A stretch of 64,000 nucleotides of DNA, taken from contig CALHLE010000009.1 in NCBI GenBank assembly GCA_938034415.1, positions 100,601 through 164,600 of the forward strand, read 5' to 3'. This DNA comes from an uncultured Anaerolineae bacterium. Lineage in GTDB: Bacteria > Chloroflexota > Anaerolineae > J036 > Brachytrichaceae. Below the pieces are notes generated by a model. The model saw only the letters and a list, made by a program, of their open reading frames with translations, was not told the origin of the DNA and made no database searches. Shown piece after piece: positions 9,773-19,492 of this stretch. The position numbers were made by a program, and so were the translations under genes. Numbering within the stretch: position 1 is the first letter of the stretch; every line of letters begins with the position of its first letter.

Positions 9773-10810
9773 ATGAAGCAACGCATCTTTACACTTGTGA
9801 TGGCTGCGCTGTTGGTTTCCTGCGCCGCGCCGCCGACGGCGCGCCCGGCAGCGCCGGCGCAGCCCGCTGCTGAACTGAAGACGGTGAAGTTCGGCTTCGT
9901 GCCGGTTGCCATCAACGGCCCGGTCTATGTCGCTGCTGAGAAGGGCTACTTTGCCGAAGAGGGGTTGAAGGTGGAGTTCCTACCCATCGAGGGCGGCTCC
10001 GACGCAGTGGTGCAGGTCGCGTCCGGCAACTTCGACGTGGCCGGCGGTGGGATCTCAGCCAGCATGCTCAACGCGGTAGCGCGCGGCATCGAGTTCGAGA
10101 TCGCCGCGTCGCTGCACACCGAACGGCCGCCGTTGGCCAGCCCATTTGTGGTGAGCAAAAAGCGCTATGAGAGCGGCGAGCTGACCAAGATGAGCGACTT
10201 GAAGGGCAAAAAGGTCGCCACGAACAATCGCGGCACTGCAACCGAATGGTGGCTGTCGGAGGCGCTGCGGCAGGGCGGGGTGGACATCACCGAGGTTGAG
10301 GTGCTCGGCTTGCCCTTCCCGCAGGTCGCGCCGGCGCTGGAGAGTGGCACGCTTGACGGCGCAATCCTGACCGAGCCGTTCGCCACCGCCGCAGAGGACA
10401 AGGGCCTGATCGTCCGGCTGTCCGAGGACTTTGTGACAGACTTCAAGCCGACCTATGTCTATTTCAACAAAGGCTGGGTGACGGCGAACCCGGACTTGGC
10501 GACGCGCTTCCTGAAAGCGTATCTGCGTGGCGCGCGCGACTTGCAGGGCGAAGCCTACTTCGACGACGCCAACGTCGCTGCCATCTCCAAATACACCAAA
10601 GTCGAGCCGGATGTGATCCGGCGCGCCCGGCGGCCGCACTTCGACCCGAACGGGACGGTATCGCTTGAGGACATCCAGACGCTCCAACAGTTCTATCGCA
10701 AGCAGGGACTGCTCAACTATGACCAGGACATAGACATGTCCAAGTTTGTGAATGTGAAGTACTTGGAAGAGGCGCTTAAGGCGCTGGGCGGTCGGGTGGC
10801 GTTCAAGTGA
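9773..10810 (+). CDS. ABC transporter substrate-binding lipoprotein (NMT1/SsuA-like)
   Basis: Lipobox LLVSC; KTVKFGFVPVAINGPVYVAAEKGYFAEEGLKVEF; start trimmed to ATG at 9773. Confidence 0.85.
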   Translation: MKQRIFTLVMAALLVSCAAPPTARPAAPAQPAAELKTVKFGFVPVAINGPVYVAAEKGYFAEEGLKVEFLPIEGGSDAVVQVASGNFDVAGGGISASMLNAVARGIEFEIAASLHTERPPLASPFVVSKKRYESGELTKMSDLKGKKVATNNRGTATEWWLSEALRQGGVDITEVEVLGLPFPQVAPALESGTLDGAILTEPFATAAEDKGLIVRLSEDFVTDFKPTYVYFNKGWVTANPDLATRFLKAYLRGARDLQGEAYFDDANVAAISKYTKVEPDVIRRARRPHFDPNGTVSLEDIQTLQQFYRKQGLLNYDQDIDMSKFVNVKYLEEALKALGGRVAFK

Positions 10811-11553
10811 TCGTCGCGCAACAGCTCACCAAAGATTTCCCTGGACCCGAGGGCGCGACCATCCGCGCCCTCGGCCCGCTCGACCTGCATATCGCGTCGG
10901 GCGAATTCGTATGCATCGTCGGGCCAAGCGGCTGCGGCAAGAGCACGCTGTTGCGCTTGATCGCCGGCCTGGAGCGGCCGACCGCAGGCGCGTTGAGCGT
11001 CGGCAGCCAGACGCCCACGCTCGTCTTTCAAGGCGACTCCACCTTCCCCTGGCTCACCGTTTACGGCAACGTTGAGTATCCGCTGCGGCTGCGCGGCGTG
11101 CCCGAGAAGGAACGCGAGGCTGCCGTGATGCACAAGCTCGGCCTGGTGGGCCTGTCGGGGTTTGCCGAGGCGTATCCCTATCAACTCTCCGGCGGCATGA
11201 AGCAGCGCGTCGCGCTGGCGCGGGCGTGGGTGGCCGACCCGGAGATCTTGTTGATGGACGAGCCGTTCGGCGCGCTCGACGAGCAGACGCGCATGGCGCT
11301 GCAACACGAGCTGCTGCGGCTGTGGGAAGGCTCGCAGGGCGCGCCCCACACGCGCAAAACCGTGCTATTCGTCACACACGCCATTGACGAGGCGTTGGCG
11401 TTGGGCGACCGAGTATTGGTAATGTCGACGGCGCCCGGCCGTATCGTCAAGGAAGTGCGTGTGCCCTTTGCGCGCCCGCGCGATGCGATCCAGCTCAAGC
11501 GCGACCCGCTGTTCGGCGAGCTGGCCTATGAACTCTGGCAGTCCCTGAAGTAG
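10807..11553 (+). CDS. ABC transporter ATP-binding protein (SsuB/TauB-like)
   Basis: Walker A GPSGCGKSTLL, signature LSGGMKQRVALARAW, Walker B ILLMDEPFGALD; GTGA overlap with upstream SBP. Confidence 0.9.
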   Translation: MIVAQQLTKDFPGPEGATIRALGPLDLHIASGEFVCIVGPSGCGKSTLLRLIAGLERPTAGALSVGSQTPTLVFQGDSTFPWLTVYGNVEYPLRLRGVPEKEREAAVMHKLGLVGLSGFAEAYPYQLSGGMKQRVALARAWVADPEILLMDEPFGALDEQTRMALQHELLRLWEGSQGAPHTRKTVLFVTHAIDEALALGDRVLVMSTAPGRIVKEVRVPFARPRDAIQLKRDPLFGELAYELWQSLK

Positions 11554-11583
11554 GGGGCTGCGCGAGTCGCCGCTCGATTCTCT

Positions 11584-12564
11584 TCAATCCTGCTCGAACG
11601 GCCGGCCCAGCGCCGCCGGCGGCGCCGTGTGAATGATGCGCGCGAGTGAGCGCCGCACATTTACCGGCAGGTAGCTCAGCAGACGGTCCAGCCAGTCGCC
11701 TGAGGTGAGCACGAGCGCCAGGATCATCAGCACGAACGGCGCGACGGTGAACACTTGCGTCGGCACATTGGGGACGGTGCTCTGCGCGACGCCGGCCAGC
11801 GATTGCAACACGCCGAACAAGTATGCGCCCAGCGCGGCGCGCAGCGGGTTCCACCCGCCGAAGATGACGATGGCCAGCGCGATCCAGCCATAGCCGGCCG
11901 TGTGGCGATAGCTCCAGCCGGCCTTGAAATCCAGCGAGAACGCCGCGCCGGCGATGCCCATCAAGGCGCCGCCGATCAACGTATAGGCGTAGCGCAAGGC
12001 GATCACGTTGTGCCCGCGCGCAAACGCCGCCGCCGGCTGTTCGCCGATCGCCCTCAGCGTCAGCCCCCCGCGCGTCCGGTAGAAGTAAAACCATGTAGCG
12101 CCGATCAGGGCATAGCCGGCGTACACCAGGATGTCGCCTTCGCGGAAGAGCAGCGGGCCGATGAAGGGCATGTCCTGTAAGAGCGGGATGGCGAAGCGCG
12201 GCGGCACGGTCGGGCCGGGGATGCGCACGTATGGATTGCCCAGGTAGGCCGAGAGGTCGCTGCACAAAAGCGCCAGCACGAAGCCGATGGCGATTTGCGA
12301 TTGCTTGAGCGTGATGGCGCCGTAGGCGACCACCAGCGCGATTAGCGCGCCGACTAGCGCCGCAGCAACGAAGCCAAGCCAGACGTTGTCGGCGGTCTTT
12401 GCCGCAACAAATCCGACCATGGCGCACAACATGATTGTGCCTTCGGCGGAGAGGTTAATCACCCCGGCGCGTTCGGTGATCGTCTCGCCGATGCACGCGA
12501 ACACCAGCGGCGTCGCCGAAGCGATAGCCGTGGCGAGGATGATGAACAGTTGGCCGGATTCCAT
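11584..12564 (-). CDS. ABC transporter permease (BMP/nucleoside type)
   Basis: GETITERAGVINLSAEGTIMLCAM motif of the BPD_transp_2 family; operon context. Confidence 0.88.
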   Translation of the reverse strand: MESGQLFIILATAIASATPLVFACIGETITERAGVINLSAEGTIMLCAMVGFVAAKTADNVWLGFVAAALVGALIALVVAYGAITLKQSQIAIGFVLALLCSDLSAYLGNPYVRIPGPTVPPRFAIPLLQDMPFIGPLLFREGDILVYAGYALIGATWFYFYRTRGGLTLRAIGEQPAAAFARGHNVIALRYAYTLIGGALMGIAGAAFSLDFKAGWSYRHTAGYGWIALAIVIFGGWNPLRAALGAYLFGVLQSLAGVAQSTVPNVPTQVFTVAPFVLMILALVLTSGDWLDRLLSYLPVNVRRSLARIIHTAPPAALGRPFEQD

Positions 12565-12570
12565 AGAGGA

Positions 12571-13668
12571 TCACCCTTCCGGCTTCCGGCCGTATACCTG
12601 CGCCAGGCCGCGGCCGAGCAATGCGAAGAGCACCAGCAGCCCCTGGATCACGCCGGAGAGCGAGGATTCCAACCCCAGGGAGAGCGGAAGTTGCAGGCTG
12701 CCGATGTTCAGCGCGCTGAAGAAGAGCGCCACCGGCAAGATCCACAGCGGGTCGAAGTTCACCAGCATCACCACCAGCAATCCCAGGAAGCCCAGATTGC
12801 TGGAGACGTTGGGGATCAGCCGATGGAACACCCCCACGACCTGCAGCGCGCCGGCGACGCCGGCGAACAGTCCGCAGATGAGGAACGCGCTGAGCAACTG
12901 GCGACGGGCCGGCACGCCCAACACATACGCTGCGCGCAGGTTGCGCCCCACCGCTCGCAAGCGCAGCCCAAAATACGTGTTGCGCATCACGACGATAGTC
13001 ATCAGCAGCGCGATCAGCCCAAGCGCTAATGCCACGGGGGTGGCCTCGGTCTTGCCGAACGTGCCCAACCAGAGCGACTCGTCGAAGGGCTGGGTGCCGC
13101 TGAGCGAGGCCACTCCCGGCCGCTTCCACGGGCCGAAGATCAGGTAGATGGCGATGCCGGTCGCTGCGAAGTTTAAGCCCAGGCCGGCGAAGATTTCGCT
13201 GATGCGGCCGTACACGTGCAGCGCGCCGGCCAGCAGCCCCCAGGCTATGCCGCCGACGCCGCCGACGAAGATGGCGAGCGCAATCGCCACCGGCGGCGGC
13301 AATAAGCTGGCCGTCGCGCCCTCCGGATGCAACAGGCGCAGCGCCCAGGTTGCCGCAATAGCGCCGAAGGTGATCTGTCCCTCGACGCCCAGGTTGTATA
13401 GGCCGGCGTTGAACGTGTATACCAGGCCGGCGGCGCACAGCAGCAAGGGCGATAGCGTGGCGATCACGCGCCCGATCTGGTCGGCAGTGCCGAACGCGCC
13501 GCCGACCATGCTGCCGATCACGGTCACGGGTGATGCGCCGGAGATGAGGATGACGAGCGCAACCAGGATGAGCGATATGGCGAATGCGCCGATGCGGTAG
13601 AAAGTCGGCGGCATCCCGGCGGCGCGCGCCGGCGGGGTCATGGTCTGAGGTGCTGCGGCGCCGTTCAT
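12571..13668 (-). CDS. ABC transporter permease (BMP/nucleoside type)
   Basis: LLLCAAGLVYTFNAGLYNLGVEGQITFGA motif; adjacent to second permease. Confidence 0.88.
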   Translation of the reverse strand: MNGAAAPQTMTPPARAAGMPPTFYRIGAFAISLILVALVILISGASPVTVIGSMVGGAFGTADQIGRVIATLSPLLLCAAGLVYTFNAGLYNLGVEGQITFGAIAATWALRLLHPEGATASLLPPPVAIALAIFVGGVGGIAWGLLAGALHVYGRISEIFAGLGLNFAATGIAIYLIFGPWKRPGVASLSGTQPFDESLWLGTFGKTEATPVALALGLIALLMTIVVMRNTYFGLRLRAVGRNLRAAYVLGVPARRQLLSAFLICGLFAGVAGALQVVGVFHRLIPNVSSNLGFLGLLVVMLVNFDPLWILPVALFFSALNIGSLQLPLSLGLESSLSGVIQGLLVLFALLGRGLAQVYGRKPEG

Positions 13669-13697
13669 CGGTGGTTCATCGGTGATTGATCACGGGC

Positions 13698-15212
13698 TCA
13701 AAATCGGCCGCCGATCATCTGTCCTAGCGAGTCGGCGGTCAACGCCGCGGCGGCGATCGGCGGCGAGATGCGTCCGCCGCTGAACACGATGACGCGGTCG
13801 CTGTATTGCACGATCTCGTCCAGGTCTGACGACGCGAACAGGATGGCCGTGCCCTGATTACAGCGGGCGATCAGTTGTTGCCACACCCATAGCGTGGATT
13901 CGATGTCTAGGCCGCGCGTGGGATGCTCCATGAGCAGCACGTTGAGCGGAGAGGGCATCAGCGCCAGTTGAGTGCGCTGCTGGTTGCCGCCGGAGAGCTG
14001 CTCGACGGCGGTATCCGGCCGGCCCCGGATGTTGAACGTGGCGATGGCGCGCTCGGCTTCCTGCGCTGCAGCCGCACGATTGATGAAGATGCCCCTGCTC
14101 GGCATGCGCAGCGCAACGTGTTCTTGGATGCTCAGGCCGCTGATCAACCCCTCGCGCAGCCGGTCGGCAGGCAAATAGCATACGCCGGCCTTCACGAAGG
14201 CGCTGTAGGGCTGGCGCGTCAAGTTGCGTCCGCTGACATAAATCGAGCCGGCGGCCGGATGTTCGAGGCCGGCGCAGGTCAGCAAAAAGAGTTGCTGCCC
14301 GCTGCCCTCCAGGCCGGCGATGCCGATGACTTCGCCGCGTCGCACCGCCAAATGGCCGATGTGCATCTCCAGCCGGTCGCTGCGCAAGAGCAGGCCCTCC
14401 AGCACGAGCGCTGTTTCATCCTGGTGGATGGCCGGCTTGACGGGCATGGCCAGCTCTCTGCCAAACATCATCTCGACGATGCGCGCGGCCACGTCGAAGC
14501 GCTCGCCGGCGGGCCAGTCGCCATGGGCGCGCCCGGCACCGTTGGCGCGCAGGTTCAGTTCGCCCACCACGCGCCCCCGGCGCATCACGGTGACGCAATC
14601 GCACAGCGCTTCCACGTCTTCGAGCTTGTGTGATACGAAGATGATGGATTTGCCCTCTTGAGCCAGTCGGCGCAGCGCATCGAAGAGCAGCGTCTTTTGG
14701 GTCGCCGAAATGCCGGTGGTGGGTTCATCCAGGATGAGCGTGCCGGCACCGTTGGCCAACAGGCGCACGATCTCCAGTTGCTGCCGCTCGCCCACCGTCA
14801 GGTCGCTCACGCGCGCGTGGGGGTCGAGGTCGAAATTGAACTGTCGGCACAGCGCGCGGAAGTTTCGCTCGGCGGCGCGCACGTTCAGCAGCGCCGGCGT
14901 CGTCGGCGAGCCGGCCATGAAGTTCTCAATGGCGGTGAGCGGCGGGAAGTCCAGTGGGTCTTGGTGCAACATGCCAATGCCATAGCGCAGGGCATCGGCA
15001 GGAGATTGGATGTGCGCCGGCCGGCCGTCGAGCACGATCTCGCCGCTATCGCGGCTGATGAAACCGCTGAGGATTTTGACCAGCGTGCTTTTGCCGGCCC
15101 CGTTCTCGCCGAGCAAGCCGTGAATCGTCCCGGCTTCGACGGTCAGCGAAACGTCGTCGTTGGCGTGGACGTTGCCGAAGCGCTTGTGGATGTGGCGGAG
15201 TTCGACCTTCAC
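13698..15212 (-). CDS. ABC transporter ATP-binding protein, two ATPase domains (BMP/nucleoside type)
   Basis: GLLGENGAGKSTLVKILSGF, VGERQQLEIVRLL, LILDEPTTGIS, second domain LSGGNQQRTQLA; GTG start at 15212. Confidence 0.9.
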   Translation of the reverse strand: MKVELRHIHKRFGNVHANDDVSLTVEAGTIHGLLGENGAGKSTLVKILSGFISRDSGEIVLDGRPAHIQSPADALRYGIGMLHQDPLDFPPLTAIENFMAGSPTTPALLNVRAAERNFRALCRQFNFDLDPHARVSDLTVGERQQLEIVRLLANGAGTLILDEPTTGISATQKTLLFDALRRLAQEGKSIIFVSHKLEDVEALCDCVTVMRRGRVVGELNLRANGAGRAHGDWPAGERFDVAARIVEMMFGRELAMPVKPAIHQDETALVLEGLLLRSDRLEMHIGHLAVRRGEVIGIAGLEGSGQQLFLLTCAGLEHPAAGSIYVSGRNLTRQPYSAFVKAGVCYLPADRLREGLISGLSIQEHVALRMPSRGIFINRAAAAQEAERAIATFNIRGRPDTAVEQLSGGNQQRTQLALMPSPLNVLLMEHPTRGLDIESTLWVWQQLIARCNQGTAILFASSDLDEIVQYSDRVIVFSGGRISPPIAAAALTADSLGQMIGGRF

Positions 15213-15290
15213 TGTTGAACTGTTGGCCGGCGTGCGCCGGCTGATGCGCGCCTTGCGGCGATGCACCAGCCGGCCGAATCGGGCGATGGG

Positions 15291-16529
15291 CTACTGGCTT
15301 GGCCCTTCCATGCCTTCCAGCAGTTGCGGCAGGTACCAGATCTGCTGATCGGTGGCGCGCTCACCGTCCTTCAGGAAGACGCTGCCATCTTGGAAGTTCA
15401 GCGGGCCCTTCCATAGGTCAATGCTGCCGTCGCCCAGGCCCTTGATGAACTCGTCGAGGAACTTCTCGTTCTCCGCGCCTAGCGCTTTGCCTTTGATGTA
15501 GCCGAACGCCGAAGAGTCGGGGTTGTTCAGGTCCTTCCAGTCGGCTTCGGCCCAGGTCCACGTGCCTTTGTAGGTGCCGGCCATGGCTTCTTGGATAATC
15601 TTCAGGTAGCCCGGCCCCCAGTTGTAATAGTGCACGCCGAGGCAGATGTCCGGCGCAAGCTCGCAGCCGCCCTTGTAATCGTAGTGGTGATACTTCACCC
15701 GCTTGCCGGCTTCGGCGGCCTTCTTGCCTTGCACGGCGACTTCCGGCGTGTCGATCGCGCTCATCACCACGTCGAAGCCGCCGTTGTAAAAGTCGTCGGC
15801 GACTTTCGTCGGGTCGAGCGTGACGCCGGGGATGTTGAACCAGAAGCCGATCCAGGTGATCTTGAACTGTAGTTCCTTCGGGTCGCGCTTCTTGTAGTTC
15901 TCCCAGCAGTACTTGGCGCCCAGATAGGCGGCGCTGGCATAGCGGCGCGTCTCCTCGTTGATGAGCGGGCCGACCGTGCCGATCTTGCCGTTCTCGCTGC
16001 CCAGCGCCGAGGCGCAGCCGGCGATCATCCAGCCCGGCTCCATCTTCGACATGAGGTTGCCGAGGTTGGGCTGTCCTTTGTAGTTCTTGCCCTCTGACCA
16101 GGCGTAATCGCCGGAGGCGTGGATCACGACGACGTTCGGATGCTTCTTGGCCGTCTCCAGGGCGTCATCTTTGAAGTCGTCGGAGTTGAAGATGACCACC
16201 TTGGCGCCTTTGGCGATCAACTCGTCGGCCACTTGAGAGCCTTTGACGTTTGGCCGGTCACCGGGGTTCACCCTGTCCACGTACTCGAACTTGACGTTGG
16301 GCATCTTCTGCATCACGTATTTGGTGCCCTCGACGTGGGCCTCGTTCCAGCCTTTGTCGTTCATCGGCCCGACGATGACCATGCCGACGGTGAAGGTTTC
16401 GCCGGCAGCCGGCGCGGCAGGTTGCGCCGGCGCAGCAGACGGCGACGGCGCAGCGCACGCGCTTGCCAAAGCGCCGCTCAGCAGCAGCGCCGCCAGGCTT
16501 TTGTAGTGTCTGTGGTGATTGGTCTTCAT
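15291..16529 (-). CDS. BMP family ABC transporter substrate-binding lipoprotein
   Basis: Lipobox region LASAC; FTVGMVIVGPMNDKGWNEAHVEGTKYV; SD GGAGGAGG upstream of ATG 16529. Confidence 0.9.
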   Translation of the reverse strand: MKTNHHRHYKSLAALLLSGALASACAAPSPSAAPAQPAAPAAGETFTVGMVIVGPMNDKGWNEAHVEGTKYVMQKMPNVKFEYVDRVNPGDRPNVKGSQVADELIAKGAKVVIFNSDDFKDDALETAKKHPNVVVIHASGDYAWSEGKNYKGQPNLGNLMSKMEPGWMIAGCASALGSENGKIGTVGPLINEETRRYASAAYLGAKYCWENYKKRDPKELQFKITWIGFWFNIPGVTLDPTKVADDFYNGGFDVVMSAIDTPEVAVQGKKAAEAGKRVKYHHYDYKGGCELAPDICLGVHYYNWGPGYLKIIQEAMAGTYKGTWTWAEADWKDLNNPDSSAFGYIKGKALGAENEKFLDEFIKGLGDGSIDLWKGPLNFQDGSVFLKDGERATDQQIWYLPQLLEGMEGPSQ

Positions 16530-16661
16530 GCTCGATCCTCCTCCTTGGGTTGAAAATGGGATGGCAAAAGCGCATCGGCGCGGATGCACACGGAATTGTC
16601 TTGCATGTGTGGCGTATGCGCAACCCCCGCGACCGCTCTGCGGCGCTGCGCGGCCACAGGC

Positions 16662-17249
16662 TCACTCGGCGTCGGCTGGCCTGTTCACGAAATTCATAGC
16701 GTGGTCAATGTCTGCGCTCAACCAGCGCCGGATGCCTTCGACGGCGCGGTCGAAAGCCGGTTCGAGCACAGCCAATTCGTCGCGTGTGAAGTCGTCCAGC
16801 AAAAAGTCTTTCGGGTCGCGGCGGCCGGGCGGCCGGCCCACGCCCACGCGCAGGCGGGGAAAGTCCTCGCTGCCGAGCCGGGCGATGATGGACTTCATGC
16901 CGTTGTGGCCGCCAGAGCCGCCCTTGGGTCGCATGCGCAGTTGGCCCGCCGGCAAGTCGAGTTCGTCATACACCACCAGTAAGTCGCTCGGTTCGGACTT
17001 GTAGAACTTAACGATGGGCACGACCGACTCGCCGCTCAGGTTCATGAACGTCTGCGGCTTCACCAACGCCACTTTGCGCCCTTCGATCTCGCCCAGCGCG
17101 AGCAGGCCCTTGTGCATCATGCGCGCGAACGTCAAGCCGTGCCGTTCGGCCAGCCGGTCCACCACCATGAAGCCGGCGTTGTGCCGGTTATTGGCGTACT
17201 GCTTGCCGGGGTTGCCCAGGCCGACGATGATGCGGCGACGTTCGTCCAT
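16662..17249 (-). CDS. pth: peptidyl-tRNA hydrolase
   Basis: IIVGLGNPGKQYANNRHNAGFMVVD...KPQTFMNLSGESV...DELDLPAGQLRMRPKGGSGGHNGMKSII. Confidence 0.96.
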   Translation of the reverse strand: MDERRRIIVGLGNPGKQYANNRHNAGFMVVDRLAERHGLTFARMMHKGLLALGEIEGRKVALVKPQTFMNLSGESVVPIVKFYKSEPSDLLVVYDELDLPAGQLRMRPKGGSGGHNGMKSIIARLGSEDFPRLRVGVGRPPGRRDPKDFLLDDFTRDELAVLEPAFDRAVEGIRRWLSADIDHAMNFVNRPADAE

Positions 17250-17267
17250 GATGGCTTCGATCCGAGG

Positions 17268-17930
17268 CTATTTGCCGTAATCCACCGGCTGCCGCGTCAG
17301 GCGTTGAACGGCGAACAGCACGGCTCTCTTCAGCGCCAGATACGCGCCGAAGGCGAGGAAGCCGAAGATGGCCAGGCGCGCGCCGCGCATGAAGGCATCC
17401 GGCAATTGCGCGGCGGTGGCGATAGCTACTTGCAACAGGTCGCGCGCGGTTTGTACTTCGGCGACGACGCCGACGCCTGACCCGGCTGAATCGGTGATCA
17501 CGGCCGAGGCCGCCGGCGTGGGTGCGGCGGTTGCGTTTGCCAAGGTCAGGTTGCGCACAAGTGTCTGGTTTAGGCTGCCATCCACGCCGAAGACTTGCAA
17601 GCGCAGCGCGTATTTGCCGTCGGGCAGCGGACGGGTGTTCCACGCGCCGAGCATGCCCGACTGCACCGGCTGCACCGCGCCGCCGATCACAATCCAGTTG
17701 GCCAAGTCTGGCTCTTGGGCATAGGCCAGCTCGTAGCGCGAGAAGACCGGCGAGGTGGCGCTGCCCTGGATGGTGACGTTGCCGCGCAGCGTCTGGTCGC
17801 GCACAGGCGTGACGATGCGCGCAAGGGCTTCACCCGACTGCGCCGAGACGCTCGACGCTATGACCCATGCGATGACCAGCGCCGCCGCTAAAGCGGCCGG
17901 GCGCGTCAAGGGCATACGGATGGGGTGCAT
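17268..17930 (-). CDS. hypothetical secreted/membrane protein (Ig-like region plus C-terminal TM)
   Basis: Signal peptide; IVTPVRDQTLRGNVTIQGSATSPVFSRYELAYA; C-terminal hydrophobic segment. Confidence 0.65.
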   Translation of the reverse strand: MHPIRMPLTRPAALAAALVIAWVIASSVSAQSGEALARIVTPVRDQTLRGNVTIQGSATSPVFSRYELAYAQEPDLANWIVIGGAVQPVQSGMLGAWNTRPLPDGKYALRLQVFGVDGSLNQTLVRNLTLANATAAPTPAASAVITDSAGSGVGVVAEVQTARDLLQVAIATAAQLPDAFMRGARLAIFGFLAFGAYLALKRAVLFAVQRLTRQPVDYGK

Positions 17931-17999
17931 ATTCGACGAATCGCTTGTGATGCGCATGGGATTCCGGTCGCCTCACGCGCCAGAATCTCAGTTCGCGTA

Positions 18000-18027
18000 T
18001 TGTAAAGCATCCCTTGGCCGGTATAAT
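18000..18027 (+). promoter_or_regulatory. candidate sigma70 promoter of ssrA
   Basis: TTGTAA (18000-18005) - 16 nt - TATAAT (18022-18027), 10 nt before mature tmRNA 5' end. Confidence 0.65.
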
Positions 18028-18037
18028 AAGGGACATC

Positions 18038-18431
18038 GGGGATGACAGGTTTCGACGGATTGTGTCGTGTCCGAGTGGCGAGCCGAGAAGCGACTCTCGT
18101 TAAACAGTGCGCAGCACAGTAAGTGCGAAGAAGATCAACTGGAATGCTGTCCCGATGGCTGCGTAAGCCAGCGGGCTGCATCCGCAGCACAGTGTCTGCG
18201 GCATCGTCCGTCTCCTCGCGCCGGTGGGAGACGCAACGGTGTGATAAAGCCGGCGCGCGTTTCACCGAGGTTCGTAGGTGAGCCAACGCGGGCTGATCGC
18301 CGAATCAACGAACTGGCGTTCGGATGACCCCGTTGCCGGGGATGCCGAACGCGAGACTTAAACGGCAACTACGCTCGTAGTCACTCGCGGCAGGCGCATT
18401 TCGGACCCGGGTTCGATTCCCGGCATCTCCA
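18038..18431 (+). ncRNA. ssrA: transfer-messenger RNA (tmRNA)
   Basis: 5' GGGGATGACAGGTTTCGACGGAT; 3' GGACCCGGGTTCGATTCCCGGCATCTCCA; acceptor GGGGATG/CATCTCC; internal tag ORF 18125-18166. Confidence 0.95.
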
Positions 18432-18614
18432 CTCGCTGCACCCCTCGGTTGCCAGAAGCCGACGTAAGCTGTTCCTCACCTGCGCATCCCGCCATCGCCG
18501 CCACAACAATCCGTCTCTTCCACAGTTCTTCTCAGCAAGCTCTTACCCCTCAGTGTTAGCGTCGCAACCGTAGAGTTGGACTGGGTTTGGTGTAAAAGGA
18601 TTGGATAAGAGGGT

Positions 18615-19472
18615 ATGAAAGTCAATCACCGCGAGCTGATTCAGGCCAGTTTCAATGAACCCCGTTACGCCGTGAGCGCCGATGGCACGCGCATCGCGTA
18701 TTACATATACGGCGATGGCCCCGAAGTGATGTTTTGGCAGCACGGCTTTAACTCCGATGCGGCGCATTGGGAATACATGCTGTCGTTCTTTCCTGCGGAT
18801 GAATACCGCATCGTTGCGCCCGATTTGCGCGGCTGCGGCAACTCCGACAAGCCGGCCGATGAGGGCGCGTATACCTTCGATCATCTGACTCAGGATGCGC
18901 TGGCCGTCATCCGCGCCGAAGCCCTCCGCGATTTCACCGTGCTCGGTCACTCGACCGGCGGCGCCATTGCCCAGTGGGTCGCCTCCGAACTGGGCGAGGC
19001 GGTCAAAGCGCTGGTGCTGATCGGCCCGGTGCCGGCGACCGGCGTGCCGGTGAACGAGGCAGCGCGCAATCTGTTCCTACAAGGCGCAGATGGCGATGGC
19101 AAGGCACAGGGGCGAGCGCGCATCTTGCAGTTGGGCTGGTACGGCGATATGCCCCAGCAAGTGCTGGATGAGCTTTTGCCCGGCGCGCTGACGTGGAGCA
19201 AGGAAGCGTTCGTCGGCGTCTTCAATACGTGGACGACCGGCGTCAACTTCCCTGAGCGCCTCTCGCGCATCACAGCGCCCACCATCGTGATCGGCGGTCA
19301 GCACGAGCCGTTTCTCGTCAAGGACTTCATGATGGCGGCCGTCGTCAATCGCATTCCGAACGCACGCTACGTCACCGTGTCAGATTGCGCCCACTTCATC
19401 CACATTCAGCAGGCGGCTGTGACTGCCGGAATCGCGCGCGGTTTTGTGGCGGCGCAGGCGGTGCGCGCTTGA
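18615..19472 (+). CDS. alpha/beta hydrolase
   Basis: MFWQHGFNSDAAHW...VLGHSTGGAIAQW nucleophile elbow GHSTGG. Confidence 0.9.
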   Translation: MKVNHRELIQASFNEPRYAVSADGTRIAYYIYGDGPEVMFWQHGFNSDAAHWEYMLSFFPADEYRIVAPDLRGCGNSDKPADEGAYTFDHLTQDALAVIRAEALRDFTVLGHSTGGAIAQWVASELGEAVKALVLIGPVPATGVPVNEAARNLFLQGADGDGKAQGRARILQLGWYGDMPQQVLDELLPGALTWSKEAFVGVFNTWTTGVNFPERLSRITAPTIVIGGQHEPFLVKDFMMAAVVNRIPNARYVTVSDCAHFIHIQQAAVTAGIARGFVAAQAVRA

Positions 19473-19492
19473 TTTGAACGTCCACTGCGCCT

